From Cristatella mucedo (Eukaryota > Bryozoa > Phylactolaemata > Cristatellidae): a stretch of 64,000 bases of DNA. Of the stretch, positions 32,357-45,340 are shown piece after piece (positions within the stretch are counted from its first letter, which is position 1; every line of letters begins with the position of its first letter). A model generated the notes under the pieces. The model made no database searches. It was not told the DNA's origin and saw nothing but the letters and a program-made list of their open reading frames with translations. A program made the position numbers and the translations under genes. The stretch is from NCBI GenBank assembly GCA_009760855.2, contig WPIO01000066.1, positions 2,041,001 through 2,105,000 on the forward strand, given 5' to 3'.

Positions 32357-35300
32357 TCTATCTCCGTCTGTAACTCCACAAAGTAATAAAGACCACGTAG
32401 GTGTTACACAAGAGAGTTTTGTGTAGCCCACTCACAGCCTAAGCGGTTTTCTGTACCAATTCGGAAGCCAACAGACTTACTCTCACACAACAAAGAAAAA
32501 GTGGGAAGCATAGCAGAGTCAGGAGAGAAGTCTAGGTAGTGAGTAGCATAGAAGTAGCAGCTCAGGTACGCAGAAAAGGATCTGCCATAGTCGGCAGTAG
32601 GAGAGTAGTTGTCGTTGCTTAAGAATTGTGCAAGCGAGTTTCATAGTCTAGCACCTGCAGAGCTAAAGCTTCGGTCGCCATCGGTCTTTAAGCAGATGAA
32701 CAAGACAGCTAATTTATTGTCCACACAGGACCTGAGGACGCCAACAGGCTGAAAATAATGCAGTAGTCCAGCTAGGTACGAAGGAGCCAAGCCGTGGTGG
32801 GCGTTGTGGGTCAGCGTAAGAACTTTGCTCTGTATCCGTTGCTCAACCAGCAACAATCCTAGCTCTTTCAGCGAAGGCGACACGTGCTCAAACCGTTGGG
32901 ACTTGAAGACTAGCCTTGCAGCCACGTTCATAGTCAGCTGCAGTGGCATAATAGCTTTCTTTGACAGCCCAGCCAAAAGGGAATTACAATAATCAAGCCG
33001 AGACAGAACTAAGAAGCTCGGTATATTTTTTACAAGCCACTGTGGGAGACAGCTCCTAATCTTTGATAAGGATCGGACGTGATGGCTAGCTGTAGAGGCA
33101 GACTTCTGAATGAAGCTTTTGAAATTGAGGCAGCTGTCAAAAACGACACCTAAATGTCGAGCATGAGGTGATGGTCGCACTATAACATTACTGTTAGATG
33201 AGCAAAGCCTTTTATCCAGCCACACACTTAGGGTGTCCTATGAGCAGCAGTTCGGTTTTATCATCATTTGATTTCAGGAAGTTTTCCGACATCCAGGATC
33301 GAATATCGGCATGGCAAGTATTCATTTTCTCAGTTGCCGCAGCAGATTCTGACGGCTTGAATGACAAATACAACAGTATCGTCAGAATAGAAGTGATATT
33401 CTATTCCATGGGCCTTAATCACTTTTCCCAGAGGTTGTGTATAAAGGGAGAACAGCAAGGGGCCGAGTACTGACCCTTGAGGGACTCCACTGGTGACCCT
33501 TGTGTGTGAGACCTGACCCCCATTCGACACGGATTGAACACGATCAGACAAGTGTGACCTAAACCACGCCAGTGCTTCGTCTGCCAGACCAATCGTTGTT
33601 CTCAATCGTTCATGCAGAACTTTGTGATCAATGGTGTCGAAGGCAGCAGACAGCTCCAGCAGAGCTTGGGCAGTGACATTCCAGCCGTCGTTGCCACATA
33701 GAATAGTATTGTTAACACGGAGGAGAGCAGTTTCAGTGGAGTGCTGCCTCTTGATCCCTGATTGAAATGTTTCTGACATTCCATTTTTTTACATGTTCAA
33801 CCTGCTGGTTAGCAACAATTCTTTTAAGAATCTTTGATAAGGAAGAAGGAAAACTGGGCGAGATTTTGCTAGGACCTCTGTGTCTAATCCAGGATTTTTA
33901 AGAGTGGGTCTAACAATTGCCGATTTGAAGGACTTGTGGACGACCCCTTTTCCCAAAGAAACATTTAAAGTCTTTGTTAAGGCTGGGCTAAGTTGGTCTG
34001 CAAGTGAAGACCACAGAGAAGTCAATATAGTGTCTTCGGGAGGCGAGCTCTTTTTCCTTGACCTTATTAGAGTAGCCATATCGCATGCAGAAAGCTCGGA
34101 GAACCTCGTAAGGAAGGATACAGGTTGTGGAACTGCGATTGCTTTAGTCGGAAGGGGCTCAATAAAGGCACGAATGTGCACAATTTTTCAGTAAAGAAGG
34201 CTGAACAATTTTTGGCTAAGTCCCTAATATCTGGGGAGTCAGATCTCTCAGCATTGGCCAGTAAATGGTTTACTGCCTTATAAACCTGTTTAGTGTTTGA
34301 CTGGTAGGAATTCAGCTTTCTAATGAAAAAAGAAGCCCTAGTTTTGTAAGCTTTCGGTTGTAAACTCGAAGGAAGTCTTTGTAATTGATTAGATCTGCAT
34401 CAGACCCGAATTTCTAGAAACGACGTTCAAGACTGCGCTTAACCCGATGCTTCTTTAGGAGTTTTTTGTAAATTGAAAGGAATCTCCACGACTTTGAACA
34501 CGGTTAGAATGAACGGGAGCATGGTTGTCAAGAGCACTCCTGAGTATTATGTTCCTAGCATCAGTAAGGGTATTGAGGCTGCCGGTCGAGTCTGAATGGA
34601 GATCAAGAAGACCTGCGTCACAAGCAGATTTCAAAAACTTTTCCATGTCAATGCTATGTAAGTTACGTCGTTTGAAAAATTAGACATTGCTCTGTACGTG
34701 CGAGGGAGCAGAAACAGTAAACGAGACCGAACAATGATCTGAGAGGGTCAGTGGGCACACCACAAGGTCCGCGGGGAAGACGTCCTTAGTGATCGCGAGA
34801 TCTAGAATGTGGCCGCCAACGTGGGTGCTATGATTAACGTGTTGGGCCCAACAAAAACTCTCCAGACAGTCAAGAAATGAGCGGACCTGGCTGTTGCTAG
34901 GGTGGTTAACGTGAATATTGAAGTCTCCTACAATCAGTAACGGCCTGTCACACACAAATATTTTAGCGAGGAACTCTGAAAAATCCTCTATAAATAAGTT
35001 TAGACAGCCAGAAGGAGGCCGGTATATCACGACAGTGAGAGGCATTGTCTTTGATGAAGACGTGATTGCAACTGATTCAAACGAATGCCCATGAGATAAA
35101 CTGCACATTTTATAGCCAAACGATTCGCGATCCACAATTGCAACCCCACCACCAACCTTGTCAGAACGCATGGACTGATAGAATGATACCCCCAGTGGAG
35201 TGGTCTCAGAAATACAGCAACTGGAACAAGGCGTCATCCAAGTTTCGGTAAGCAGAAATGCATCTAGCTTCTCCTGGACCTCCTGATCGCGGATAAGTAA

Positions 35301-35395
35301 CCCTTTGGTTTTTAGCGAGCGGATATTTATTAGGCGGAAATTAAAAGGCTGTCCGACACCCTGTTAGGACTTGAATCTCCTTGATCTTCTTTCTT
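32357..35395 (-). mobile_element. LINE-A, near full-length ORF2 copy (broken)
   Basis: This is the most complete LINE-A in the window. In minus-strand order it has: an endonuclease domain (35340-34680); a linker (about 34680-34200); the reverse-transcriptase start (SSPPEDTILTSLWSSLADQL); motif A (LELSAAFDTIDHKVL); motif B ([13 protein letters not shown]); motif C as YSDD; the thumb and C-terminus (LDYCNSLLAGLSKKAIMPLQ, 32641-33225); and the UTR (TCTCCGTCTGTAACTCCAC complement) at 32357. Several frameshifts and stops make it inactive. ORF1 was not seen. Just right of 35395 a plus-strand piece of LINE-A 3' end follows. Confidence 0.93.
34680..35345 (-). pseudogene. AP-type endonuclease domain of LINE-A
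   Basis: Minus-strand reading gives NIRSLKTKGLLIRDQ, LDAFLLTETWM, KVGGGVAIV, VIYRPPSGC, LLIVGDFNIHV, HILDLAIT and LSDHCSVSF. These are the ordered motifs of the exonuclease-endonuclease-phosphatase fold that nicks target DNA in Jockey-superfamily LINEs: Glu in TETW, Tyr of YRPP, Asp/Asn of GDFN, and the SDH catalytic His are all present. The domain frame is open from 35237 down to 34680 and continues into the upstream motif. The rest of the ORF is broken, so it is catalogued as a pseudogene with a locally intact domain. Confidence 0.9.
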
Positions 35396-35401
35396 ACCAA
35401 A

Positions 35402-35500
35402 TGCGTACCGAAAGCCGCTTAGGTTGTGAGTGGGCTATGTACGAAACCTTTCCTGTGGTACACCCACATAGTCTTTGTGGAGTCACACAAAAAGATTCAC
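35402..35500 (+). mobile_element. LINE-A 3' end fragment in opposite orientation
   Basis: ACCGAAAGCCGCTTAGG through CACCCACATAGTCTTT and TGTGGAGT matches the last codons and UTR of LINE-A on the plus strand, with no ACATT tail. It abuts the 5' end of the minus-strand LINE-A. Confidence 0.78.
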
Positions 35501-36244
35501 AGCATTGCATTGTATAACCCTTACAGGCAGTCATATGAAATGTCTATAGCAGTTGAAGCTGCTGAAAACTTCCCGAGAAATCATGTCAACCAGGCCGAAA
35601 TAACTCGTACTTTGAAGCTCAAGCAACACAAGAAGCGAGAATAGCTAGGGGGCTCAAACAAACGTATATCTAGCTGCCACTCGGAGGGCGACTGCTTGCA
35701 ACAATTCCATTATGGTCCTGCGCTCCCACTCTGTCGCTTCTCTGCCTGACTACATTATAAACCCATTTCCCCATAAACCAGCTTTGCCCAGAGACCTCTA
35801 GTAACGCCATACAACCATATGGGCCATACACTGTCCTACGTTAAGAATATATATCTATTATTACAATACATGCTACCTTGATAGTAACAACCTTGAGCAT
35901 ATGTTCACCGGTATTCACGTGCTGCCAGTGGCTTTGCCACAAAGATAACCCACAGGCGACCTGTCCCCATCTGGAGTAAGAGGACAGCGATCTGGTGTGC
36001 ATGCCTATATAAAGCGAAGGTAGGATTTTTCCCACGATGAATTTGGTTAGTAAAGTTGGAATAGGTTTCATGCATGTCAACTTTATGCTAACAACTTCGC
36101 TGGTCTCCCATTCGTTATTTTAATAACTCCTGCAGTGAGCGGGAAATAACGCTCCGAAGGCGAGCTAGTTAGCCTCTCCTCCAGCCTTGAGCCACACTCA
36201 GACATACTGGCTACTATATCGGCAAGCTTCCATGCTGCCTGAAA
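35501..36244. other. No gene recognised
   Basis: Short frames only. No repeat family in this window matches it. Confidence 0.4.
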
Positions 36245-36765
36245 GGAGCGATCGATAGTATCAAAAGCTGCCGAAAGATCGAGCAAAAACAGACACTCTA
36301 CATATGTATGCATTCCTAAGTAGGTCGTTGTACACGTTAAGCAAAACTGACTCTGTAGAGTGATTAGCTCTAAATCCAGACTGGAACTTTCTAGCAAGGT
36401 GTCAAGTTTCGACATATGAGTTCAACTGCTCCGCCAAGACCCGTTCCAGTGTCTTTGATAGGAATGGTAGAAGGGAGACTGGGCGGTAGTTGCTCAAGCT
36501 CTCTTGGTCTAGTGTTGCTTTCTTGAGAAGTGGCCTGACTACAGCTTTTTTGAAAGGAGCTCGGACATGACATGAGGTTAATGACATATTAATGATGTTA
36601 GTTATGCATGGCAGCAGCAGATCAATGCAACATAGGAGCAGGACAGTGGGAATTGGGTCCAAAAGACTTCCTGTCTTCTTTGATTGGGATATGAACTTCA
36701 AGAACAAGTCAGTAATGACCTGATTGAATGTAGACGTGGAGGTGCTGCAAGGAATCCAGGGAGAT
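36245..36765 (-). mobile_element. LINE-B fragment, N-terminal reverse-transcriptase part
   Basis: Minus-strand frame 36707-36402 reads LLDPIPTVLLLCCIDLLLPC, PFKKAVVRPLLKKATLDQES, YRPVSLLPFLSKTLERV and EQLNSYVET, the region immediately before the palm, and continues frameshifted to LLDLSAAFDTIDRSF. Both the 5' and 3' ends are missing, so it is an internal remnant. Confidence 0.88.
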
Positions 36766-37364
36766 CATTCTATTTTCAACGAATGCATACCATATAATGA
36801 TAAAAAATTTTTATAAATAAAAAATATTTAAAAAAATAGAATATTTTAAAAATTATAAATAATTTGTAATGATATCATAATAATATATGATAGCTTATAG
36901 ATTGATGTAAAAAGCATTACACAATGATTGGTAATAGCAGCCGGGAGCTGACGCTAAGTGCGAGATACGTGCACACGAAGTACGAATGCAGGGACAAGTA
37001 CACGACCTGGCTCTTCTTTCAGACATTCGGCTCTCATCTCGGCCGGATTTTCTTCTCACTTTCATTTTCTTCTCACTTCGCCGCAACGATAAATCATAAT
37101 TGATGCTCTAAAACAATAAATCGCCTAAGAACTCACTTAAAAATCGGCTAACACTTCACGTGAAATTTAAAATGCATCTATAGGTCTGCTCGCTGAAGGC
37201 ATCGTTTGAAAAACGTGTCCTTTTAATTCTACACATTTCTTTCTCGGGCCATTTAACGTCGGTGAGATTTATCTACAGCAATCGTTGAAATGTACTTGAA
37301 AACTATGCTTACCCGGTGAAAGAAGATCTTGACTTACATTTCAAATTTCAATATGTTATTAAAT
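36766..37364. other. AT-rich DNA, no gene recognised
   Basis: 36790-36900 is nearly pure A+T. No domain or repeat family. Confidence 0.45.
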
Positions 37365-37662
37365 AATAATAATAATAATGCACTTGACCAAGCGCCCTCA
37401 GAAAAATCAATCTCTTCCTGGCTGTTCTAAATTTGCTGAAAAGAAATCGCGATTGAATCGCGAGTAATATCATGCTTGTTGAAAAACCTGAATGAGAAGG
37501 TTAGGGGGGACATGCACAGGGTCAGCATGCAAATGTGGTTAGCGGCAGCACGCATAAGCACATCAAGGACGAATCACAGGGACCCACTAAATGCTGTCCT
37601 AAATAGGTGTGTTTTTAAGTTTTTTTTAGTGTGGTCAAGTTAGGCGGTGATCTGAAGCAAGT

Positions 37663-37745
<83 letters not shown>

Positions 37746-38095
37746 CAGGCTTTGGGAGCATACGAACTACATGCACGATCGCCACAGAATTTGAGGTTTG
37801 TAGGAGGTATTAGTAAACTGTTGGATTCCGAAAAGCTGGTGTTACAATGCTTGGCCTGGTGGCGGAGTATATCTGAGAGATAGGCTGGAGCCAGAGAATG
37901 AAGTGACCTAAAAGTGAGCGACAAAACTTTGAAGTCGATCCATAGCTTGACTGGTGGCCAGTGCATGTCGGTGAGAAGTGGTGTGATGTGGCAACTGCGA
38001 CGTTCACGACAGACAAGCCTAGCTGCAGAGTTTGGCACAAGCTGTGATCCCCTGATTGCACATGCCGGTAGGCTAGAGATCAGTGAGTTACAGAA
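37365..38095 (-). mobile_element. LINE-B 3' copy containing an expanded (AG)n
   Basis: Complement of LINE-B from LDFCNSLL-equivalent codons to the UTR and an AAT tail at 37365. At the codons where other copies read CAAGTCGGGAGGGAGTTCC, this one has about 79 bases of AG. Confidence 0.92.
37664..37742. repeat. (AG)n microsatellite born inside LINE-B
   Basis: Pure AG between GTCG and TTCCAGGC. The seed GGGAGGGAG of the LINE-B consensus explains its origin. Confidence 0.97.
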
Positions 38096-39281
38096 AGCAA
38101 GTCAAAAACCCGTTAACATGTCACTAATTGGCCAACTTCACGACTGTTTCCAAAGCTAATTTATTATCAAAATGTAATCAGTTGAGATCATTTTCGGAGG
38201 CTGCACATAGACGTGCAATGAAGGAATAACTCTAATATCTACCTCCTGTAAAACTGAATTTATTGTAACTGACGACGGCTATATACAAGCTGATTCTTTC
38301 AAGAGTCGGCGGCGACTAGCATGGACTATGGAATGTCAAAAAAGGTTTCCTAGTACTGTTGAAGGCCGCATCTGTTATCAAAATGTAATCTGTTACTATC
38401 ATTTTACATAGCTGCACTTTGTCTGTCATACAAATATAAAACATAAAAACATGAAACTAAAACTCACTCTTTCCAATCGCCAGCTGATGCTTTCAGGAGA
38501 TGGTGATGACTAACGTGGATTATCAATTATCAAAGAGGTTTTGCTAGTTCTTTTGAAGGCCGCAAGACTTTAGGTTTTTGAAGCTGGATTCACAAAATAT
38601 TCCGAAAAGTGATTATGATTTTCGATAATGGCATCTTTAATTTTCATAATCTATACAGTTGTAATTTTATTGTAATCCTGTTGATCATAGTACTATATTT
38701 TATTATATCTTTCAAGTCTGAGTTTTTATGTTTGGAAATTATGAGGTCTTCAATTTTTATAATATATAGAGTTGTAATTTTTATTGTAATCCTGTTAATC
38801 ATAATATTGTATTTTATTAGATCTTTCATGTTATCGTAATGTAGTATGTTATTGTCGCAGGAGAAACTTCTATTAAAACCAGCATATATATCGACACAGC
38901 ATTCACACAAATCAACCCTAACGAAGAGAGCTCAGTATTTGAAGACAGTCAAGGTCAAGGCGCAGCAGATGTCTTCTCTGCTGTTTGAACCAAGCATTTC
39001 GATTGTACGATCTAGAAGCTGAAGGCGCACTTACACTCGAATTCGTAACGTTGTTGCACTTGGCTGAGACATATCCCGATAATGACCCCTTTCATTACAG
39101 CCAAACGTCACCGATCAATTTATTTAGGGGTGAAAATATCAGGTGCTCTGTATTTAAGATTTCTGCAAAAGTTCACTTCAGTTTTCACAAAAACCATAGC
39201 AGTAAAAAATAGCTGCTGCGTCTGATGGTAACCTGTTGGTGACTGAATTATTTCAGGGTTTCACAGAGTATAGCTCAGACC

Positions 39282-41374
39282 AACGTCGTTTCTAGAAATC
39301 GGGGTCTGAGGCAGACCTAGTCAATTTTGAAGACTTCCTTCGAGTTTACACCCGAAAGCTTAAAAAAGCCTGGGCTTCTTTTTTTATTAGAAAACTGAAT
39401 TCCTGCCAGTCGGACACTAAACAGATTTACAAGACAGTAAACCATTTACTGGCCAATGCTGTCAGGTCTGACTCCCCAGATATTAAGGGCTCAGCCGAAA
39501 AGTTTTCAGCCTTCTTTAGTGAAAAAATTGTGCACATTCGTGCCTTCATTAAGCCCCTCCGACCAAAGCAATCGCCGTTCCTCAACCTGTGACCTTTCTT
39601 AAAAGGTTCTCCGAAGTTTGTGCCTGTGATGTGGCTGCCTTAATAAGGTCTAGCAAAAAGAGCTCGTCTCCTGAAGACCCTATACCTTCATCTCTGTGGT
39701 CTTCCCTTGCAGACCAACTTAGCCCTGCCATAACCAAGATTTTTAATGCTTCTTTGGGAAAAGGGGTCATCCCCAAGTCCTTCAAATCGGCAATCGTTAG
39801 ACCTAATCTTAAAAAGCCTGGATTAGACACAGAGGTCCTAGCAAACTATCGTCCAGTTTCCCTTCTCCCGTTCTTATCAAATATTCTTGAAAAATTGTTG
39901 CTAAGCAGCTAGTTGAACATATTGAAAATAATGGAATGTCAGAAACATTTCAATCAGGTTTCAAGAGGCAGCACTCTACTGAAACTGCTCTCCTCCGTGT
40001 TAAAAATGACATTCTACGTGGCAACGACGACGGGAATGTCACTGCCTTAGCTTCGCTAGATCTGTCTGCTGCCTTCGACACCATTGATCACGAAGTTCTG
40101 CTTGAAAGATTGAGAACAACGATCGGTCTGGCAGACGAAGCACTGGCGTGGTTTAAATCCTACTAGTCTGATCGTGTTCAATCCGTGTCGTGTAGGGGTC
40201 AGGTCTCAGACATGAGAAGGGTCACCTGTGGAGTCCCTCAAGGGTCTGTACTTGGTCCTTTGCTGTTCTCTATTTATACGCAACCTCTGTGAAAAGTGAT
40301 TAAGGCCCATTGAATAGGATATCACTTCAATGCTGACGATACTCAGTTGTATTTGTCATTTAAACCGTCGGAATCTGCTGCAGCAACTGAGAAACTGAAT
40401 GCTTGCCTTGCCGATATTCGATCCTGGATGTCGGAAAACTTCCTGAAATTAAATGACGATAAAACCGAACTGATTCTCATACGACACCCAAAGCGTGTGG
40501 CTGGATTAAAAGGCTTCGCTGTTCTAATAGGTGATGCTATTGTGCGACCTTCACCAGGCGCTCGTAATCTAGGTGTCGTGTTCGACAGCTGCCTCAATTT
40601 CAAAAGCTTCATTCTGAAGACTGCCTCTACAGCTAGCCGTCACATCCGATCCCTATCCAAGATTAGAAGCTGTCTCCCACATAGGCTTGTAAAAAATTTA
40701 ACTAGCTCTTTAGTGCTGTCTCGGCTTGATTATTGTAATTCCCTTTTGGCTGGGCTACCAAGGAAAGCTATTATGCCACTACAGCGGACTATGAATATGG
40801 CTGCAAGGCTGGTCTTTAAGTCCCAGCGGTTTGAGCACGTGTCTCCTTTGCTGAAAGAGCTAGAATGGTTGCCGGTTGAGCAAAGGATACAGAGCAAAGT
40901 TCTTACGCTGACCCACATGGCCCGCCACGGCTTGGCTCCTTCATACCTAGCTGCACTGCTGCATCACTTTCAGCCTGTTCGCGCCCTCAGGTCCTGTGTG
41001 GACAATAAATTAGCTGTCCCATTCCTCCGCTTAAAGACAGTTGGCGACAGAAGCTTTAGCTCTGCAGGTCCTAGACTGTGGAACTCGCTTCCACAATTCT
41101 TACGCAACGACATCTACTCTTCAACTGCCGACTATGGCACATCTTTTTCAGCGGTCCTGAGCTGCTTCTTCTATGCTACTCACTACCTCAACTGCTCTCC
41201 TAACTCTGCTATGCTTCCCACTTTCTCTTTGTTGCGTGAGACGAAGTCTGTTGGCTACCGAATGCATACCGAAAGCCGCTTAGGCTGTGAGTGGGCCATA
41301 CAAAACTCTCCTGCGTAACACCCAAATGTCTTTATGACTTTGTGGAGTTACTGACGGAGATACATTACATATAG
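39282..41374 (+). mobile_element. LINE-A inserted in gene copy B
   Basis: Starts within the pre-RT linker (LVNFEDFLRVYTRKLKKAWA) and continues through [68 protein letters not shown], motif C as NADDTQLYLSF (Tyr replaced by Asn), and a 323-codon open C-terminal part to GCEWAIQNSPA. The tail is GGAGATACATTACAT. Stops occur at 39590, 39910, 40164 and 40290. 5' truncated, so no endonuclease. Confidence 0.95.
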
Positions 41375-41418
41375 AATGAGATTAACCACTGGTCGCCCAA
41401 TAACGACCAGGCGTTTCT

Positions 41419-41554
41419 AAATAAATAAATATACACCTTTTATATAGCGCCCCAAGAGAACCTAATCTCTATACAGGCGCTTCACATATGCCTCGGGGCT
41501 CGAGCCCACGACCTTGGTCGGGGCAAGCACCTTAACCGCTAGACCAAACCAGCT
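41419..41554 (-). mobile_element. SINE-1 (reverse) inserted in gene copy B
   Basis: Complement reads AGCTGGTTTGGTCTAGCGG, B box GGGCTCGAGCCCCG, GTGAAGCGCCTGTATAGAG, TTCTCTTGGGGCGC and TATATAAAAGGTG with a TATTT repeat. It splits the codons after GACCAGGCGTTTCT of the gene. The gene copies without it give an exact empty site. Confidence 0.93.
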
Positions 41555-42970
41555 GTGCAGAGAACACTAGGTGAAGTGATCCTGCCTATAACTTCGGCAG
41601 TTACTGCAACGAACACATCGTTTCCTCGGAAGAGTTGCCCGAGCGGCACTTTGCTTCGGCTTTGTCACCGTGTAGGCGTGTTGTGTTCCTAAAACGGAGT
41701 CCTTGTGAACCGTGCAAGTGGCTTTTTGATGAAGCCATTGTTGGGGTGACAGGATTAGTTGACTGTTTTTCAGTCGGAGCCCAGTTTCTCGCTATGGCAG
41801 AATCTCAAGCAACTTCTCGGTGTGACACTTTCGGCTTATATGACGTATGCAGAGGCATCCTGATTTTGAAACTAGCCATGGACTTTAGATTCAAGGGTTT
41901 GACCGCTTTGGCAGATAGATGTACCATTAGAGGCACCAGAAGAGGCCTTCTACCCTGTAGCAATATTATAACTTGCATTGACTACCGTGGTGAATGCTTG
42001 TGAGAAAGTTGCGTTCATGCATGTGAAATAATCGGCTCGCCTAATCCGAATATTCTTTTCTTGGATACTTTTACTAATGAGCTTATAAGATGCATCAGAG
42101 CTGACTATGGAACGGAGTGTGGGCTAATTATTCGAGATATTGGTGACGGTCTCAGTGAACGGGTACTCTTAAAGCAGACCAACCTGCTTAAAATAGAGAC
42201 TGGTGTGGAAATACAGTTGGTAACCCTCAATTGTAGAGAATAATCCTTTTACTCGATGTTATATGTTAACTTACATAAGAGAAACGGTGGCCCAATTCGT
42301 TACGGTGCCCCTAAGATATGTGTAATTAAATAAATGTAAAAATGATGAGTATTTTCAATCCTGGCTGTCGAATGCCGAATAGAATGCAATAATAAAACCT
42401 TGTGTTACAAAACTGAAATGATGGTTTATTGTTCCTTAAATTAAGCGACAAATAAGGTTAGTAAAACAATTTCTTGTCTTCATAAATATACAGCAGTGAG
42501 CATTACAGCAACAATGCCTCAAGTTTGATCGATGTGGCTACTATGTGTCTTCGGATTTTGCTGTGCAGTAAGTAACTAAAAATCCTCAAAAGTAAGCATT
42601 GGATGATATCAGTATTTGCTCTGAAATATGAGCCTAACGTTTGGAAAGTTAAGTGTTCCCGATCTTGGCATGCCATTTCCAAAGGATGAAAGCTAAGTTG
42701 TTTCCAAGCTTCCGGCATCAAAGTTGCATTAAACTAATTATCTATGCTTAAGCACCAGTGGATTTTAATACCAATGCGAACACAAGAGTTGAAAACTTTA
42801 ATGCCATCGTGGTCAGCCATGACTAGCTGGATAATGGCAGGTTTGAAAATTGTTTTAGATCTGCAAATATCTGCTTCAGTTAATCTAGTTAATTCTGTAA
42901 ATCTTCTGAGTTCTATCCATTTCTATTTCCGAAAGCAGTTAGGATCATTTCTCCTGTTAAATCAGCTCGA

Positions 42971-43820
42971 AATCTAGTTGTCATCTGTTAAAGTGACCTC
43001 TCGTTAGACGAGCTGATTTCGAGCTGATTCGACAGGAGATGTGATAGCAAAGCTAATTTTGAGCATCAGCCTTTCCGATTTCTGAATCGCACTGGGTTTG
43101 CCCGGAACTATTAGGTTAGTTTTTTTTCGTTGAGTTCAAGAAAATTTGCTGCCATCCATGTGCGGATGCCATCAATTTTGTTAAGCAAGTGAGTCAAGCA
43201 AATTTGAGATGCTCGAATGCTGCGAGGGATCAAAGCAAAGGTACGAATGAGTGTCATGCTCATACAAATGAAGGCCTAGATTGTGCTCGGCAATCGCATC
43301 AGCAAGAGGCAGAGTATAAATTGTGAGAAAAACTGGACAAAGCACGGAGCGCTGAGATAGCCCATATTTCCGATGGGATGATCTTCGTTCATTCACGTCA
43401 ATACTGAGCCTGCCACTGAGATTGTACTTAAACTATTGCAGAGCAGTGCCAGCGATGCCCATGCGAGATGAGAGACACTCTAGAAGAACTTGGTGATCGA
43501 TAGTATAAAAACCCGCCGAAACATCAAACAAAAGAAGCAGAGCTACTCTACCCATGTCTGCATTCCTATATAGGTTGTTGTACACCCTAAGCTATGCTGA
43601 TTCTTTCGAGTGATTACCTCTACAGCCAGATTGGAACTTACTTGCAAGATATGTACTAAATGCACAATCAATAAAGGAGCGATGTTTGTATGAGGTGTAG
43701 GTAAACAGCTAGTTTCCAAAAAGCGGGTGGTAAGATGCTTGGCCTGGTGGGGGAGAAGATTTGACGGGGAGACTAAAGCCAAAGAATGAAGAGACCTAAA
43801 AGCGAACGACAAAATATCTG
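42971..43820 (-). mobile_element. Degraded LINE-B
   Basis: Short blocks remain in minus-strand order: DTHSYLCFDPSQHSSIS, YGLSQRSVLCPVFLTIYTLP and YLSNLLPHQAKHLTTRF, with many frameshifts. Part of it is shared with 50330-50995. Confidence 0.75.
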
Positions 43821-45340
43821 GCACCACTAGGCTCTTGCTGCAGCTATATCTCCAGCTAGCTGGCAATAGCTCGGTAACTTTGAATTATATTGAGACTCTG
43901 TCATTAGCTCGTACACTCTTACAGCACTAAACCAATCATGACTGACAGCAGGCCGTCGTCATATTTATTCGATTTATGCAGAAGCCGAGTACTATCCTCT
44001 TCCTTAAAGATCTTTCCGGGTACTTTTTAAGCGTTCTTTGAGTGCTAATGGGTGGATACGTTCGTCTAATGTATAGCACTACGTTTCGAAAAGATGGTTT
44101 AAAAACATCATTATGAACTCTTTGAAGCACGAGGTCAGCTTAAATCAGTCTTAATACGTCATTTCAGACGGCAACCTATTAAGTTTAGCCTGATCACAAT
44201 TGAGGATGTAGAGTTGATGCCTGCCGGTATGCTAATCTCAGGTCTGAAGATGACTTTAATTAAGGACTCTACGCCTTTCGAAGAACTTCTTGAAAATGGT
44301 GTTCCTTAAGACTTTTTTATAACAGTAATGTAATTTGTAACACCACTTCTCGGCGACCTACACTGGCTCCCAGTGAAGTAACGCTTCCTATTCAAGACTA
44401 CATTTGAAAAGAAACCAAAACGGAAACTATGCATTACAGCATTCATCCTGTGATTCGCCCTGTATGCGGTTATGCAATCTGACTCTGTGCAGGCTACCAT
44501 TAATCAAACGTAAATTATGGTCTTGTGCATTTCCCACATAGCCGTGTTACTCTTGTTGTTTTTATGAGTTTATCGAGTTTCTTAAGCATGCTAAATCTAA
44601 CCGTTTGGTTGCACTTAATTTTCGGCACATGCAAAGTGCCTAGGAAGGCGTTGAGTTCTCTGACAGTGTTATATCGATCGAATTTGTAATACTATTATTT
44701 GGGCTATATGACTTACCTTAAGTTCTTGTCTTTATATGGCTCCCGCTTACCTATTAGTACTCACCACCGACTCATCAGCAAGCCTAAGCATTCTAACACC
44801 CTCTATTCGGAATCAAATCGTGTGCATATACCTAGTGCGAACCCGAAGACCATGCATTTAGCTTGTATGGACCAGAAGCCTGGAACTGTGTTCAACTGTT
44901 TAAACATTTCTTGACTAAAGAGCTTTTAAAACGAAGCTATTAGCACTCTTATTTATTACAGCATTTTTTAGGTCCATTAGATTCGTACGTTAGGTACTTA
45001 TAGAGGTGACACTGTGCATGAAGCCACTGTGCATGATGCCACCAAGCATATTTGCATGCTGACCCTGTCAGTGATAGTATTTTAGCCATGTTACGAGTGT
45101 TTTCATAGGGAATGCTGCTGACATATCAATCGTGCGTATCCTTTAGAAACGTGAAGTGCCGATGCAAAGATTGAGTTATCAGGGAGTGCAATGACATATA
45201 TATTAATAATAATAATAATATGGTAACGACCAAAGATGCTCTTTAGTAGAACGTGTGAAATGAAAACCACAGCTGAGTGACGCCTATTGCAGAAAAGACA
45301 GCTGCATTGCAGACAACTAATGGCTGCTTGGTCGGCTGGG
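43821..45340 (+). repeat. Shared inter-gene DNA with an old LINE-like relic (unit C)
   Basis: 43840-44000 resembles 21230-21420. 44330-45190 is a very decayed plus-strand LINE-B-like 3' end (CCACTTCTCGGCGACCTACA, GCATGCTGACCCTGTCAG, GTGCCTAGGAAGGCGTTGAG). The part from 44330 to 45340 matches 51370-52403, so it belongs to the tandem unit. No gene. Confidence 0.7.

Larger units (their letters stand above)
38884..42331 (+). pseudogene. Unrecognised family gene, copy B, inactivated
   Basis: Exon 1 begins at 38884 but the ATG is now ATA, and the donor has gained a C (CAAG|GTCAAGG). Exon 2 starts at 39101 after TTACAG. A one-base deletion near 39127 shifts the frame. A LINE-A occupies 39282-41374 and a SINE-1 41419-41554. 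The remainder (41555-42331) still aligns along its length but has TGA at 42001 (TGG in the others) and TAA at 42241 (TTA in the others). AATAAA at 42391 is kept. The product would have been the same 362-residue class as copies A, C and D. Confidence 0.93.
38105..42970 (+). repeat. Gene-family unit B
   Basis: From AACCCGTTAACATGTCACT (compare 54808) to the 3' flank near 42970 this matches the upstream, gene and downstream parts of units A, C and D. The far-upstream part with the distal TATA/donor seen in A, C and D is replaced by LINE-B. The duplicated upstream modules (38165-38206 and 38375-38415) and a TATA box at 38435 are still present. Confidence 0.85.

Noticed and set aside
37631-37813. 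Arg/Glu or Leu/Ser repeat proteins over AG/CT arrays
   Set aside because: Frames of RERERE or SLSLSL type are artefacts of dinucleotide repeats inside LINE or LTR sequence.
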